Source of the DNA: Marinosulfonomonas sp. | GTDB taxonomy: Bacteria > Pseudomonadota > Alphaproteobacteria > Rhodobacterales > Rhodobacteraceae | DNA length: 32,274 nucleotides | Direction: 5' to 3' | Assembly: GCA_019090885.1 (NCBI GenBank) | Contig: JAHRVC010000108.1 | Coordinates: forward strand, 1 to 32,274 | In this document: positions 22,746 to 30,758 of the stretch, piece by piece | Layout: each line of letters starts with the position of its first letter | Numbering within the stretch: the first letter of the stretch is position 1 | Program-made: the position numbers and the translations under genes | Notes under the pieces: model-generated | Seen by the model: only the letters and a program-made list of their open reading frames with translations | Databases searched by the model: none | What the model was told of the DNA's origin: nothing

Positions 22746-23242
22746 TTCAAATTCTCCTTTACGGTGTCGCGTGCTGCCAGAACCTTGTCTGGTTCGCCCG
22801 GATGGTCCAACCGCTCTTTGCGGATCAGCAGGCTAAATTCGCAACGCAATGTTGTTTCGTCGCGCTGATTGATGGCCTCAAGTTTCGACGTCACAACGCC
22901 GTGCTTGTCGTCATGATCCTTGAGGTTGATGATCTCGACCCGTGCCCAGACCGTATCGTTGATAAAGGTAGGGCGCAGAAAGCGCAGCTTGTCGCAGCCA
23001 TAGAAGGCGGCCAAAATCGAACTGTCGAACGGGATCATCGCGTTAACGACTGAAAACACCAGACTGCCCTGCACCAAGCGTTGCTTGTAGAGCGAATGCT
23101 TGGCGTGCTCGATGTTTGAATGCAGTTCCAGCCAGTTGCCGGTCAGCATGCAGAAATTCACCACATCGCTTTCGGTCATTGTCCGGCCAATGGACACACC
23201 CACTTGGCCGACTTCCAACTCTCCAAATGGTTTTTGGATCAT
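22742..23242 (-). CDS. MaoC-like hot-dog hydratase with a substituted catalytic aspartate
   Basis: This is a 166-residue single hot-dog-fold protein of the MaoC/(R)-hydratase group, expected to add water to an enoyl-CoA. The active-site loop normally reads D-x-N-P-x-H. Here it is G-N-W-L-E-L-H-S-N at about 35-43: the histidine is kept (H41), but the aspartate is asparagine (N36). The downstream L-V-Q-G-S-L-V-F-S segment at about 56-64 matches the G-x-L-x-S helix start of the family. A Y-G-C-D-K-L-R-F-L-R-P-T-F segment at about 81-93 is also typical. It may be a hydratase with altered chemistry, the non-catalytic half of a heterodimer, or a thioesterase-like relative. AAAGGA precedes the ATG. 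Confidence 0.85.
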   Translation of the reverse strand: MIQKPFGELEVGQVGVSIGRTMTESDVVNFCMLTGNWLELHSNIEHAKHSLYKQRLVQGSLVFSVVNAMIPFDSSILAAFYGCDKLRFLRPTFINDTVWARVEIINLKDHDDKHGVVTSKLEAINQRDETTLRCEFSLLIRKERLDHPGEPDKVLAARDTVKENLK

Positions 23243-23253
23243 AATATTTCCTT

Positions 23254-23910
23254 TCAGGTTTGCGTGTCTTCACGCAGAATAATCAGCGCATCGGCAGCGA
23301 CCAGACCGGCCCCGTCGGCGCGCACCATCACCGGGTTAACTTCTATCTCAGAGATAAGATCAGCGTGCTCCGCGAAGAATACGGATATTTTTGAAATCAG
23401 ATCGGCCAGTGCCGCGCTATCGGCCGCCGGGGCGCCGCGCATTCCTGCCAGCAGTTTGGCGCCAGCGCCCGAGCCAAGCATTTGCGACGCGGTTTCCGGT
23501 GTCGCCGGTGCCAGACGAATTTCGCCGGCGTCCAGTAATTCGACTAGCACACCGCCCGGTCCGGCCAAAACAATGGGGCCGAAAGTGGCGTCGATCTTGC
23601 AACCAACAATCCATTCCGCGACCGAGTTCTTTTCCATCGCTTCAACCAACGGCACGCCGCCGGGAACCCTTGCTGACATTTCGGCAGCGATTGCCGGGGC
23701 GTCTTGCGGCGATACGTTCAGCTTGACCAAGCCGTGGTCGGATTTATGCGGAAAGTCATCGTGGCAAAGTTTCACGACCAGCGGCCCTTCCGTCGGATCG
23801 CGTTCCGGCACCGGAATGCCCAGATCGCCCAACAGCGCCTTTGCGTCCCCCTCATGCACGACCTTGCGGCCTGCGTTCACCCAGCTTTGCAGTTTGTCAC
23901 GCGCGCTCAT
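23254..23910 (-). CDS. ADP-forming acyl-CoA synthetase, beta (ATP-grasp) subunit
   Basis: This is the 218-residue ATP-grasp subunit of a nucleoside-diphosphate-forming acyl-CoA synthetase. Family features are L-V-V-K-L-C and F-P-H-K-S-D-H-G-L-V-K-L-N-V at about 44-66, F-G-P-I-V-L-A-G-P-G-G-V at about 110-121, and the late E-I-E-V-N-P-V-M-V segment. It binds ATP and completes the phosphate transfer with the alpha subunit next to it. The length is normal for a stand-alone beta subunit of this type. Its ATG overlaps the alpha stop (ATGA). The reaction is acid + CoA + ATP giving acyl-CoA + ADP + phosphate, reversible in known members. The acid used is not known. Confidence 0.9.
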   Translation of the reverse strand: MSARDKLQSWVNAGRKVVHEGDAKALLGDLGIPVPERDPTEGPLVVKLCHDDFPHKSDHGLVKLNVSPQDAPAIAAEMSARVPGGVPLVEAMEKNSVAEWIVGCKIDATFGPIVLAGPGGVLVELLDAGEIRLAPATPETASQMLGSGAGAKLLAGMRGAPAADSAALADLISKISVFFAEHADLISEIEVNPVMVRADGAGLVAADALIILREDTQT

Positions 23911-25319
23911 TGGACTTCTCCTGCGCCGCGTAACGCTGCTAGGCCCGAGGCCGCCCGCGCCGGAGAATCATAAAGTGGCACGCCATTTTCGCGAAACGCG
24001 TCGCCCGAAGCCGCACTTCGGGATGCCCCCGTCCATATTATCAGGACAGGTTTGTTGGTTTTCTTATAGGCCTCGGCCAGCGCCTCGACGAAGGTCTGAT
24101 TAGGCACAAAGGTGATAATCGCGATGGCGATGTCGATGCCCGGATCATCCAGCACAGCCTCTAGGCATCGGCCAACATAAGATGGATTGGCCAGCACCAC
24201 GCCCGTCAGATCGACAGGGTTGGTGACCGATCCGTAATAGGGCACGTATTCAGACAAAGCCTTTTGGGTTTTGTCCGCCAAAACCGGCACTTCAAACCCT
24301 TCGGTTTCGGCCATGTCGGTCATTTCAACGCCTAGGCCACCGGTTACTGATATGATCGCAACGCGCCGTCCCGCAGGCTTGCGCCCGGTGGCCAAAGCAA
24401 TTGTTGCATCCACGGCGCTGACAGAGTCGCGCGCCCGGATCACCCCGACTTCGCGAAAGATCGAGCTTACCACCCGATCATCCCCGGCCATCGCCCCGGT
24501 ATGGGATTGCACCGCGCGGGTGCCAGCACCACTGCGCCCGCCTTTGACGACCACGACGTGTTTTCCAGCATCGGTTAGCTTTTTGGCAACCTCGGCAAAG
24601 CGGCGACCATCGCGCAATTCCTCGAGATAACAAAGGATAACTCGGGTCACCGGATCTTCGCCAAAATGTTCCATCAGATCGGCGGCGGTAATGTCGGTTT
24701 CGTTGCCGCTGGATACGATCGCGCTAAGGCCAACGCCGCGTTCGCCCAGCCGCAATGCCATCAGCCCGGCCAACGCACCCGATTGCGAGATCATCGCGAC
24801 AGGTCCGTCATCAAGCCCGTCAAACATCGGGCTGAAAGTCAGCTGCAAATCAGACCGGGGTCGCACGACACCTTCACAGTTCGGCCCGATCAGGCGAAAC
24901 GGCGCGGTTTTCAAAATTCGCTGCAATCGCGCTTCGTTTTCGGTGCCATCTTCACCCGCTTCGTTAAAGCCCGATGTGACACCGACAACCACTTTGACGC
25001 CGATTCTGGCACATTCTTCCAAGGCATCCAGCGCAATCTCGACCGGGGTTGATATAACGGCCACGTCGATAGGCTCGTCTATCTCACTCAGCGATTTTGC
25101 GACTTTCAGACCCTCAATTTCGCCGCCCGACGGATTTACCGGAATAACCTTACCGCGGTAGTTATTTTTTTTCAGTAGCTCCAAAAGCGCCTGCCCAAGT
25201 TTGCCTTTGGTCCGCGAAGCGCCGACAACCGCGACATTTTTTGGATCAAAAAGCGTGTGCAAAGCATCGCTAAGCGAGGGGCGCGTATTTTGGGGTGAAT
25301 CTGGTGGCGTTTCGGTCAT
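23907..25319 (-). CDS. ADP-forming acyl-CoA synthetase, alpha (CoA-binding) subunit
   Basis: This is the 470-residue alpha subunit, related to the succinyl-CoA synthetase alpha chain. The order is a CoA-binding Rossmann domain with N-V-A-V-V-G-A-S at about 28-35, a first flavodoxin-like ligase domain with G-P-N-C-E-G at about 145-150, and a second ligase domain. The phosphorylated histidine is probably H273 in Q-S-H-T-G-A-M-A-G. I-S-V-T-G-G-L-G lies at about 323-330. The start is the ATG at 25319 with GGAGG at 25326-25330 and a six-base spacer; an earlier start at 25400 adds 27 residues without support. It leads the six-gene operon and is divergent from a CaiB gene. It probably activates the operon's substrate. 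Confidence 0.93.
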   Translation of the reverse strand: MTETPPDSPQNTRPSLSDALHTLFDPKNVAVVGASRTKGKLGQALLELLKKNNYRGKVIPVNPSGGEIEGLKVAKSLSEIDEPIDVAVISTPVEIALDALEECARIGVKVVVGVTSGFNEAGEDGTENEARLQRILKTAPFRLIGPNCEGVVRPRSDLQLTFSPMFDGLDDGPVAMISQSGALAGLMALRLGERGVGLSAIVSSGNETDITAADLMEHFGEDPVTRVILCYLEELRDGRRFAEVAKKLTDAGKHVVVVKGGRSGAGTRAVQSHTGAMAGDDRVVSSIFREVGVIRARDSVSAVDATIALATGRKPAGRRVAIISVTGGLGVEMTDMAETEGFEVPVLADKTQKALSEYVPYYGSVTNPVDLTGVVLANPSYVGRCLEAVLDDPGIDIAIAIITFVPNQTFVEALAEAYKKTNKPVLIIWTGASRSAASGDAFRENGVPLYDSPARAASGLAALRGAGEVQ

Positions 25320-25453
25320 TTTTTTCCTCCACCGTGGAATCGCAAAAATCCCAGCGGGCTGTTGAATCCTAACAATCGTTAGAAAGCAATTGCAATTCAT
25401 TTCGCAGCACTGTCGGATGACGAATACGCATGTGATATTTTGGAGGATAAATA
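25320..25453. promoter_or_regulatory. Divergent promoter region between two operons, with dyads
   Basis: This 134-base gap must hold the promoters for the leftward synthetase-aldolase operon and the rightward CaiB operon. Near its middle is CTAAC-AATC-GTTAG (25369-25382), followed four bases later by the palindrome GCAATTGC (25386-25393). These are candidate operators. I found no clear -35/-10 pair on either strand. Confidence 0.5.
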
Positions 25454-26689
25454 GTGCAACAGGACAACGGTCCGCTTCACGATGTGAACGTGATTGAGAT
25501 GGGGCACGTAATTGCTGCGCCGATGTGTGGGGCGATTCTGTCCGACTTTGGGGCCAATGTGGTCAAGATAGAGCGCCCCGGCGAAGGTGATATGCTGCGC
25601 CAACTGGGCGCAAAAACCGATGATGGCATCGGTGCGTGGTGGAAAACGCTGGCGCGCAACAAACAGTTGCTGGCGCTGGACTGGAAATCAGAAGACGGGC
25701 AGGCGGTTCTGCGTAAACTGGTTGAACGCTCGCAGGTCTTGATCGAGAATTTCCGCCCCGGCGTGATCGAGCGTGCCGGGATCGGTCCCGATGTCTTGCA
25801 CGAGTGGAACCCAGATTTGGTGATTATCCGGATTTCCGGCTATGGCCAAACCGGCCCAAGCCGCAAGTTGCCCGGGTTTGGCCGTGCGGGCGAAGCAATG
25901 AGCGGGCTGGCCCATATGACCGGATTTGCCGACGGTGCGCCGATGCATCCGGGCTTTCCCGTTGCCGATTCTACCACCGGAATAACGGCCGCTTTTGGTG
26001 CGATGGTTGCGATGCACGCGATTACCTCGGGCCATTCGCGCGGGCAGGTTGTCGATTTGGCAATCTATGAGCCGCTGCTGCGTCTGATTGATTACCATGT
26101 TCCAACCCGCACAGGTGCCGGGCTTTCGGTTGATCGCAACGGGTTGCGCCAACCGATGTCGTTCGTGCCCGGTGGTGTTTTTGAAGCCAAAGACGGCAAA
26201 TGGATCACCGTTAGTTCCGGTAGTGCGGAAACCGGTCGTCGGCTTTTGGCTGCTGCCGGGGGTGCTGATTGGGCGAACGAGCCGCAGTTCAAGACATTGG
26301 ATGGGTTTGCTGAACATATGGATGACATCACCGACCGTTTGACGGATTTCATTGCGAAACATGACTCGGCCTATGTGATTGACCATTTCCAGCGCCATGA
26401 TGCGGTGGCAGCACTTGTCTATAATACGGATGATATTCTTGCCGATCCGCAGGTCGAGGCACGCGGCAATATTGTTGGTGTCGAAGGTGATAACACCCGC
26501 GTTGTCGGCCCTGTTCCCAAACTGGATGCAACGCCGGGCAAACTGCGCTGGCTGGGGCGCGCCCAAGTGGGGCAGGACAGCATAGAAATTTTGCAGGATC
26601 TGGGTTTTGATCCAGCCGAAATTGAAAAATTGACCGGGGCAGGTGTTGTTGCATTGCCCGAGAATACAAATTCCAAGGAGACATCATGA
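25454..26689 (+). CDS. CaiB/BaiF family CoA-transferase
   Basis: This is a complete class III CoA-transferase of 411 residues. Features are V-N-V-I-E-M-G-H-V-I-A-A-P at about 11-23, A-N-V-V-K-I-E-R-P-G at about 34-43, V-L-I-E-N-F-R-P-G at about 95-103, and the catalytic aspartate D172 in P-V-A-D-S-T-T-G. It starts with GTG at 25454, with GGAGG seven bases upstream. The stop overlaps the next gene's ATG, so CoA transfer and dehydrogenation form a two-gene unit. It is the third such transferase in the window and seems clearly diverged from the other two, which argues for a different acid. Confidence 0.95.
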   Translation: MQQDNGPLHDVNVIEMGHVIAAPMCGAILSDFGANVVKIERPGEGDMLRQLGAKTDDGIGAWWKTLARNKQLLALDWKSEDGQAVLRKLVERSQVLIENFRPGVIERAGIGPDVLHEWNPDLVIIRISGYGQTGPSRKLPGFGRAGEAMSGLAHMTGFADGAPMHPGFPVADSTTGITAAFGAMVAMHAITSGHSRGQVVDLAIYEPLLRLIDYHVPTRTGAGLSVDRNGLRQPMSFVPGGVFEAKDGKWITVSSGSAETGRRLLAAAGGADWANEPQFKTLDGFAEHMDDITDRLTDFIAKHDSAYVIDHFQRHDAVAALVYNTDDILADPQVEARGNIVGVEGDNTRVVGPVPKLDATPGKLRWLGRAQVGQDSIEILQDLGFDPAEIEKLTGAGVVALPENTNSKETS

Positions 26690-27852
26690 CCTACCAAATG
26701 ACCGAAGAGCAAAACCATATCCGCGAAGCCATTTTTCGGATTTGCGAACAATTTGACGATGATTTTTGGCTCAAGCGTGATCGCGAGGGCGGCTTTCCCC
26801 ATGAAATCCATCAAGCGATGGCCAAAGACGGCTGGCTAGGAATTGCAATGCCAGAAGAATACGGCGGCGCGGGTTTGGGAATTACCGAAGCTGCGATCAT
26901 GATGCAGGCAATCGCTGAATCCGGGGGCGGTAACAGTGCTGCCTCTGCCATTCACATGAATATTTTCGGACTTAATCCTGTGGTGAAATTCGGCACGCAT
27001 GCGCAGAAAGAACGTATTCTGCCGCCGCTTATGCGTGGTGAAGAAAAGGCTTGTTTTGGCGTAACTGAACCAACAACGGGCCTTGATACGACCAAGCTAA
27101 AGACCAAAGCAGTGAAGCAGGGCAACCGCTATATTGTTCATGGGCAAAAAGTGTGGATTTCCACCGCTCAGGTCGCTGATCGAATTCTTTTGTTGGCACG
27201 CACAACTGCGATTGAAGACGTCAAAAAGCCAACTGAGGGTCTAAGCCTGTTCTACACCAAACTTGACCGCGATTACATCGACGTGCGTGAGATTGAAAAG
27301 ATGGGCCGTAAATGCGTTGATTCAAACGAGCTGTTTATCGACGGTCTGCCAATCCCCGAAGAAGACCTGATTGGCGAAGAAGGGCAGGGCTTTCGCCAGA
27401 TTTTGCATGGCCTGAACCCGGAACGTGTATTGGTCGCCGCCGAGGCCGTCGGCATCGGGCGAAATGCCCTGAATCGCGCCGCCGCCTATGCCGGTGAGCG
27501 TGTGGTTTTTGGCCGTCCGATTGGCCAGAACCAAGGCGTTCAGCACCCGCTTGCGCAATCCTGGGCCGAGCTTGAGGCAGCCAACCTGATGGCGATGCAT
27601 GGGGGCGCGCTTTACGATGCTGGCAAACCTTGTGGAAACGAGGCTAACGCCGCCAAATATCTGGCCGCAGAAGCCGCAGTCAAAGCCACGCAGACCGCGC
27701 AGCTAACCTTTGGCGGATTTGGTTATGCCAAGGAATACCATGTTGAACGGTTGGTGCGCGAAGCGATTTTGTTCCGCATCGCGCCGGTAACGCCACAGCT
27801 GGTTTTGTCGTTCATCGCCGAACATGCGCTGGGCCTGCCCAAATCGTATTAA
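26686..27852 (+). CDS. Acyl-CoA dehydrogenase
   Basis: This is a 388-residue FAD-dependent dehydrogenase. Signatures are M-P-E-E-Y-G-G at about 55-61, G-V-T-E-P-T-T-G at about 125-132, R-V-V-F-G-R-P-I-G at about 272-280, and T-F-G-G-F-G-Y near 345. The likely base is E246 in L-N-P-E-R-V-L on helix G. The usual late G-T motif is replaced by I-A-P-V-T-P-Q, an unusual end for the family that is shared with some lineages acting on branched or cyclic acyl-CoA. It is coupled to the CaiB gene by an ATGA overlap and is likely to oxidise the thioester that the transferase makes. Confidence 0.93.
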   Translation: MTYQMTEEQNHIREAIFRICEQFDDDFWLKRDREGGFPHEIHQAMAKDGWLGIAMPEEYGGAGLGITEAAIMMQAIAESGGGNSAASAIHMNIFGLNPVVKFGTHAQKERILPPLMRGEEKACFGVTEPTTGLDTTKLKTKAVKQGNRYIVHGQKVWISTAQVADRILLLARTTAIEDVKKPTEGLSLFYTKLDRDYIDVREIEKMGRKCVDSNELFIDGLPIPEEDLIGEEGQGFRQILHGLNPERVLVAAEAVGIGRNALNRAAAYAGERVVFGRPIGQNQGVQHPLAQSWAELEAANLMAMHGGALYDAGKPCGNEANAAKYLAAEAAVKATQTAQLTFGGFGYAKEYHVERLVREAILFRIAPVTPQLVLSFIAEHALGLPKSY

Positions 27853-27859
27853 ACGAAAT

Positions 27860-27886
27860 GGTCCCGCGCCAGATTAGTGCGGGACT
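27860..27886 (+). terminator. Weak hairpin terminator between convergent operons
   Basis: A ten-base-pair stem (27860-27869 with 27877-27886, including two G-T pairs) closes a seven-base loop. ATGATTTTC follows on the plus strand, so the T-run is short and begins four bases after the stem. It lies between the convergent dehydrogenase (end 27852) and thiolase-fold (end 27910) genes. Confidence 0.5.
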
Positions 27887-27909
27887 ATGATTTTCTAGAT
27901 TACACGATG

Positions 27910-29055
27910 CTAAAGCGTTGCAGCCGTGCCTAAAATATTGGTCACCTGACTGGACAGCACGCCGCCATTGCCATGGCAAAGCGCCAGCTCGGCACCATCA
28001 ATTTGGCGCTCACCTGTCTGGCCACGCAATTGACGCACCGCCTCGACCAGCGTGAACATGCCATACATTCCCGGATGCACGCAGCTAAGCCCGCCGCCAT
28101 TGGTGTTGACTGGCAGATCCCCGCCCGGCGCGATGCGCCCGCCTTCGACAAAGGCACCGCCTTCGCCCTTTTTGCAGAACCCCAAATCCTCAAGAAACAG
28201 GATCACGTTGATGGTGAAAGCGTCATAAAGCTGAACCACGTCGATGTCGGCGGCACTGACGCCCGCCATCGCCATCGCAGCCGCGCCCGATTGTGCCGCA
28301 CCCGTCACCGTCAGATCAGCCATTTCCGAGATGTCGCGATGCGTCGTGCCCTCGCCACCGCCCAAAAAGTAAACCGGTGGTTGCGGATGATCCACGGCCA
28401 CTTCGGCGCGACGCATTACCAGCGCGGCGCCGCCGTCCGTGACCAAACAGCAATCGCGCACCCGCAAAGGATCAGAGATTAGGCGCGATGCAATCACATC
28501 CTCGCGCGTCAGCGGATCACGCACAAATGCCTCGGGGTTTTTCTGTGCCCAGCCGCGTGCAGCTACGGCAACATCTGCCAGTTGTTCACGCGTCGTTCCA
28601 AACTGGTGCATATGTCGGTCGGCGGCCAGCGCATAGGACGATAGCGGGAACATTGGTTTATAGGGGGCCTCATAGGTCGGCAGCCCGATCGCTGTCATCA
28701 GTTTACCCGAAGCCGTGCGCTGATTGCTGCCATAACAAATCACCACGGTTTCAGCCAAGCCAAGCTCTAGCAACATCGCCGCCCACATTGTGTGCGACAG
28801 GAACGACGATCCGCCCATCCGGTTATTCATCGTGAACTTTGGGTTGATCCCCAGCTCTTGTGCCAAGGTCAGACCCGACAGCAGATCAAGCGGCTGGCAG
28901 GTGGCGATTGCGTCGACTTGCGACAGTTTGACGCCCGCGTCTGCCAGTGCGCCATGGACCGCCTCGATAGTGATTTCCATCGACGTGCGCCCGTGGGCTT
29001 CGCCACACCCCGCAAGGGCTGCGCCGACAATGGCGGCTTTGCCTCGTAAACTCAT
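27910..29055 (-). CDS. Thiolase-superfamily protein lacking the thiolase cysteines, second copy; probable retro-aldolase
   Basis: This is a 381-residue thiolase-fold protein related to the one at 20386. The nucleophile site reads N-N-R-M-G-G-S-S (about 77-84), with glycine where thiolases have cysteine. The C-terminal site reads L-C-H-G-N-G-G (about 359-365): H361 aligns with the second cysteine, although C360 is next to it. H327 is kept in C-V-H-P-G-M-Y-G, and a tyrosine sits in V-Q-L-Y-D-A-F (about Y278). The upstream DUF35 gene overlaps it by four bases. In the other operon the thiolase-fold gene comes first, so the order is reversed here. A retro-aldolase acting on a beta-hydroxyacyl-CoA is the best reading. 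It is the last gene of its operon. Confidence 0.9.
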   Translation of the reverse strand: MSLRGKAAIVGAALAGCGEAHGRTSMEITIEAVHGALADAGVKLSQVDAIATCQPLDLLSGLTLAQELGINPKFTMNNRMGGSSFLSHTMWAAMLLELGLAETVVICYGSNQRTASGKLMTAIGLPTYEAPYKPMFPLSSYALAADRHMHQFGTTREQLADVAVAARGWAQKNPEAFVRDPLTREDVIASRLISDPLRVRDCCLVTDGGAALVMRRAEVAVDHPQPPVYFLGGGEGTTHRDISEMADLTVTGAAQSGAAAMAMAGVSAADIDVVQLYDAFTINVILFLEDLGFCKKGEGGAFVEGGRIAPGGDLPVNTNGGGLSCVHPGMYGMFTLVEAVRQLRGQTGERQIDGAELALCHGNGGVLSSQVTNILGTAATL

Positions 29056-29450
29056 TTCGCAGCCTCCGTTGGGGTAAAGACCACGGCAGGTTCGCCGTTC
29101 ATACCTTCGCCAATGGACGCCTGAACGGCCATGCCGGTGGTGATATCGGCGGGTTCAACCCCCTCAACCCGGCTCATCATCCGCACGCCTTCAGCCAGAT
29201 CGACAAGAACGACGTTATAGTCGCCGCCCTTTTCGGCCCGTCGGTGGACGATTGTTTTGGCGTAGATCGTGCCATCCCCCGACGGGGCCACCCAGCTTAG
29301 ATCGCCAGAACCACATTCAGGGCAGATCGGGCGTGGGTGGAAAATATGTGCGTTGCAGTCGCCACAGCGCTGGATGCGGAAATCGCCCGCTGACAGTATT
29401 TCCGCAAACTGGGCATCCGGGCCGGGGCCCTCAAAGGTATTGGTGGTCAT
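29052..29450 (-). CDS. DUF35 zinc-ribbon/OB-fold protein, second copy
   Basis: This is a 132-residue DUF35 protein. The zinc ribbon is C29, C32, C43 and C46 (C-G-D-C and C-P-E-C). The OB fold begins around S-G-D-G-T-I-Y-A-K-T at about 57-66. It shares the G-x-R-M-M-S-R-x-E segment with the DUF35 protein at 19974, so the two are paralogues. GGGGGA precedes the ATG, and its stop overlaps the thiolase-fold gene (ATGA), which indicates that the two proteins form a complex. The role is presumably as for the first copy: shaping or completing the active site of the aldolase. Confidence 0.92.
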   Translation of the reverse strand: MTTNTFEGPGPDAQFAEILSAGDFRIQRCGDCNAHIFHPRPICPECGSGDLSWVAPSGDGTIYAKTIVHRRAEKGGDYNVVLVDLAEGVRMMSRVEGVEPADITTGMAVQASIGEGMNGEPAVVFTPTEAAK

Positions 29451-29460
29451 TGTGTCCCCC

Positions 29461-30231
29461 TTAAAAGCCGATGTGCAGGCCGCCGTTTACGCTTAGATGC
29501 TGGCCCGTGATATAAGACGCTGCATCAGACATCAGGAAACAGACAGGTTTTGCCACTTCTTCCGGGTCGCTCATCCGGGCCATTGGAATTTGGGCCATGT
29601 ATTTATCAAGGAATTTGTCGGACCGGATCGTCTCGGTCATTGGTGTTTCGACCATGCCAAAGCAGACGCTGTTGACGTTGATACCATAGCGGCCCCATTC
29701 GCGTGCGGCACTCATGGTAAGGCCCAGAACGCCGGATTTGGCAGCGCCATAGTTGATCTGGCCAATCGTTCCGCGACGCCCTGCATCGGACGAGATATTC
29801 ACGATCGTGCGTGGGCCGGGGCCTTTTTCTTCGGCTTGGGCGCGGTAATAGGTGCCAACTGCCTGCAGGCAGGCGAACACACCCGTCAGGTTAACGTCGA
29901 TCACCTGTTGCCATGTGGCGCGATCCATCTTGTGGATCATTGCCGCGCGCACGATGCCGGCGTTGTTGACCAGACCGTTGATGTCGCCAAATTTATCTAG
30001 TGAGAATTTTACCAGTTCATCTGGAAAATCCGGGTCAGCCACGTCGCCCGAAATCGCGGCGCAGTTACCACCAATAATCTCGGCAGTTTCGTTGACCGCG
30101 TCGCTATTCCAGTCTGCAGCAACCACTTTGGCGCCCATGTCGGCGGCAAATTGCGCTACGCCACGGCCAATGCCCTGGCCTGCGCCGGTTACGATGATGA
30201 CCCGATCTTCAAGTGTCATTGGATTGGTCAT
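29461..30231 (-). CDS. Short-chain dehydrogenase/reductase, FabG-like
   Basis: This is a 256-residue classical SDR oxidoreductase. The cofactor motif T-G-A-G-Q-G-I-G lies at 15-22, N-N-A-G at 89-92, and the catalytic residues are N114, S147, Y161 and K165 (Y-G-A-A-K). D40 at the end of the second strand indicates NAD(H) preference. The C-terminal Y-I-T-G-Q-H-L-S-V-N-G-G is typical. It would oxidise a hydroxyl or reduce a ketone of an acyl-CoA intermediate. It is the only hydroxyacyl dehydrogenase candidate in the window. GGGAGGA lies six bases before the ATG. Confidence 0.93.
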   Translation of the reverse strand: MTNPMTLEDRVIIVTGAGQGIGRGVAQFAADMGAKVVAADWNSDAVNETAEIIGGNCAAISGDVADPDFPDELVKFSLDKFGDINGLVNNAGIVRAAMIHKMDRATWQQVIDVNLTGVFACLQAVGTYYRAQAEEKGPGPRTIVNISSDAGRRGTIGQINYGAAKSGVLGLTMSAAREWGRYGINVNSVCFGMVETPMTETIRSDKFLDKYMAQIPMARMSDPEEVAKPVCFLMSDAASYITGQHLSVNGGLHIGF

Positions 30232-30273
30232 TGTAGTTCCTCCCTGAAAAATATGAATTCATGTGGTGATTGA

Positions 30274-30705
30274 TTATTTTGGTATGCCCTCAAGGTTTTC
30301 CGAGCCCGTTCGATAACGGATGACCGCCTCGCCCTTGCCAATCAGGTCACCTTTTTGGTTATGCACTTGGGCGTCAACGAACTTTATCTTTCGCCCGCCA
30401 CCCCGGACCCGACCGGTTGCAATCAGCGTGTCACCCAGCCCGGCCTGACCGATGAAATTGCAATTTAGTGAAAGCGTCACACACTGGCGTTTACGGTTTG
30501 GATCAGGACACCAGATCGCACAAAAGGTCGCTGCATTGTCCAACATCGCCGCAACCACGCCGCCATGCACAACATTAGCGCGGTTTAGATGGTGCCCCAC
30601 GATTTCGACCTTAAGTTCGGCCTCATTCTCTTTCCAGATGGTAAACTCTACACCCATCAGTTCTGTGAAAGAAAATACGTCGTCTGGCTTAAACAAGTTG
30701 GTCAT
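30274..30705 (-). CDS. PaaI-type hot-dog thioesterase
   Basis: This is a 143-residue hot-dog-fold thioesterase that hydrolyses acyl-CoA. The signature N-V-V-H-G-G-V-V-A-A-M-L-D lies at about 44-56, with the H-G-G at 47-49 and the catalytic aspartate D56. The T-L-S-L-N-C-N-F-I strand and the late G-K-G-E-A-V-I-R-Y strand are as expected. The likely role is releasing CoA from stalled or dead-end intermediates of the pathway. A GGAAA lies about 12 bases upstream of the ATG, a weak site. It lies between dehydrogenase and SDR genes of the same strand. Confidence 0.9.
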   Translation of the reverse strand: MTNLFKPDDVFSFTELMGVEFTIWKENEAELKVEIVGHHLNRANVVHGGVVAAMLDNAATFCAIWCPDPNRKRQCVTLSLNCNFIGQAGLGDTLIATGRVRGGGRKIKFVDAQVHNQKGDLIGKGEAVIRYRTGSENLEGIPK

Positions 30706-30758
30706 CGATGGGTCATTTCCTGCATTGGTATTATTTGGCGATCAATCGCGCACAGCGA

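Noticed and set aside
23120-24103. Plus-strand open frame (327 codons) opposite the synthetase genes
   Set aside because: It is rich in S, P, A and R, spans three real genes in antisense and has no start signal.
25688-26566. Minus-strand open frame (292 codons) opposite the third CaiB gene
   Set aside because: It is antisense to a complete CoA-transferase carrying the catalytic aspartate and family motifs.
30253-30262. ATGAATTCAT palindrome upstream of the SDR gene as an operator
   Set aside because: It lies within a short gap between genes of one likely operon and has no second copy or conserved context. Chance is likely.
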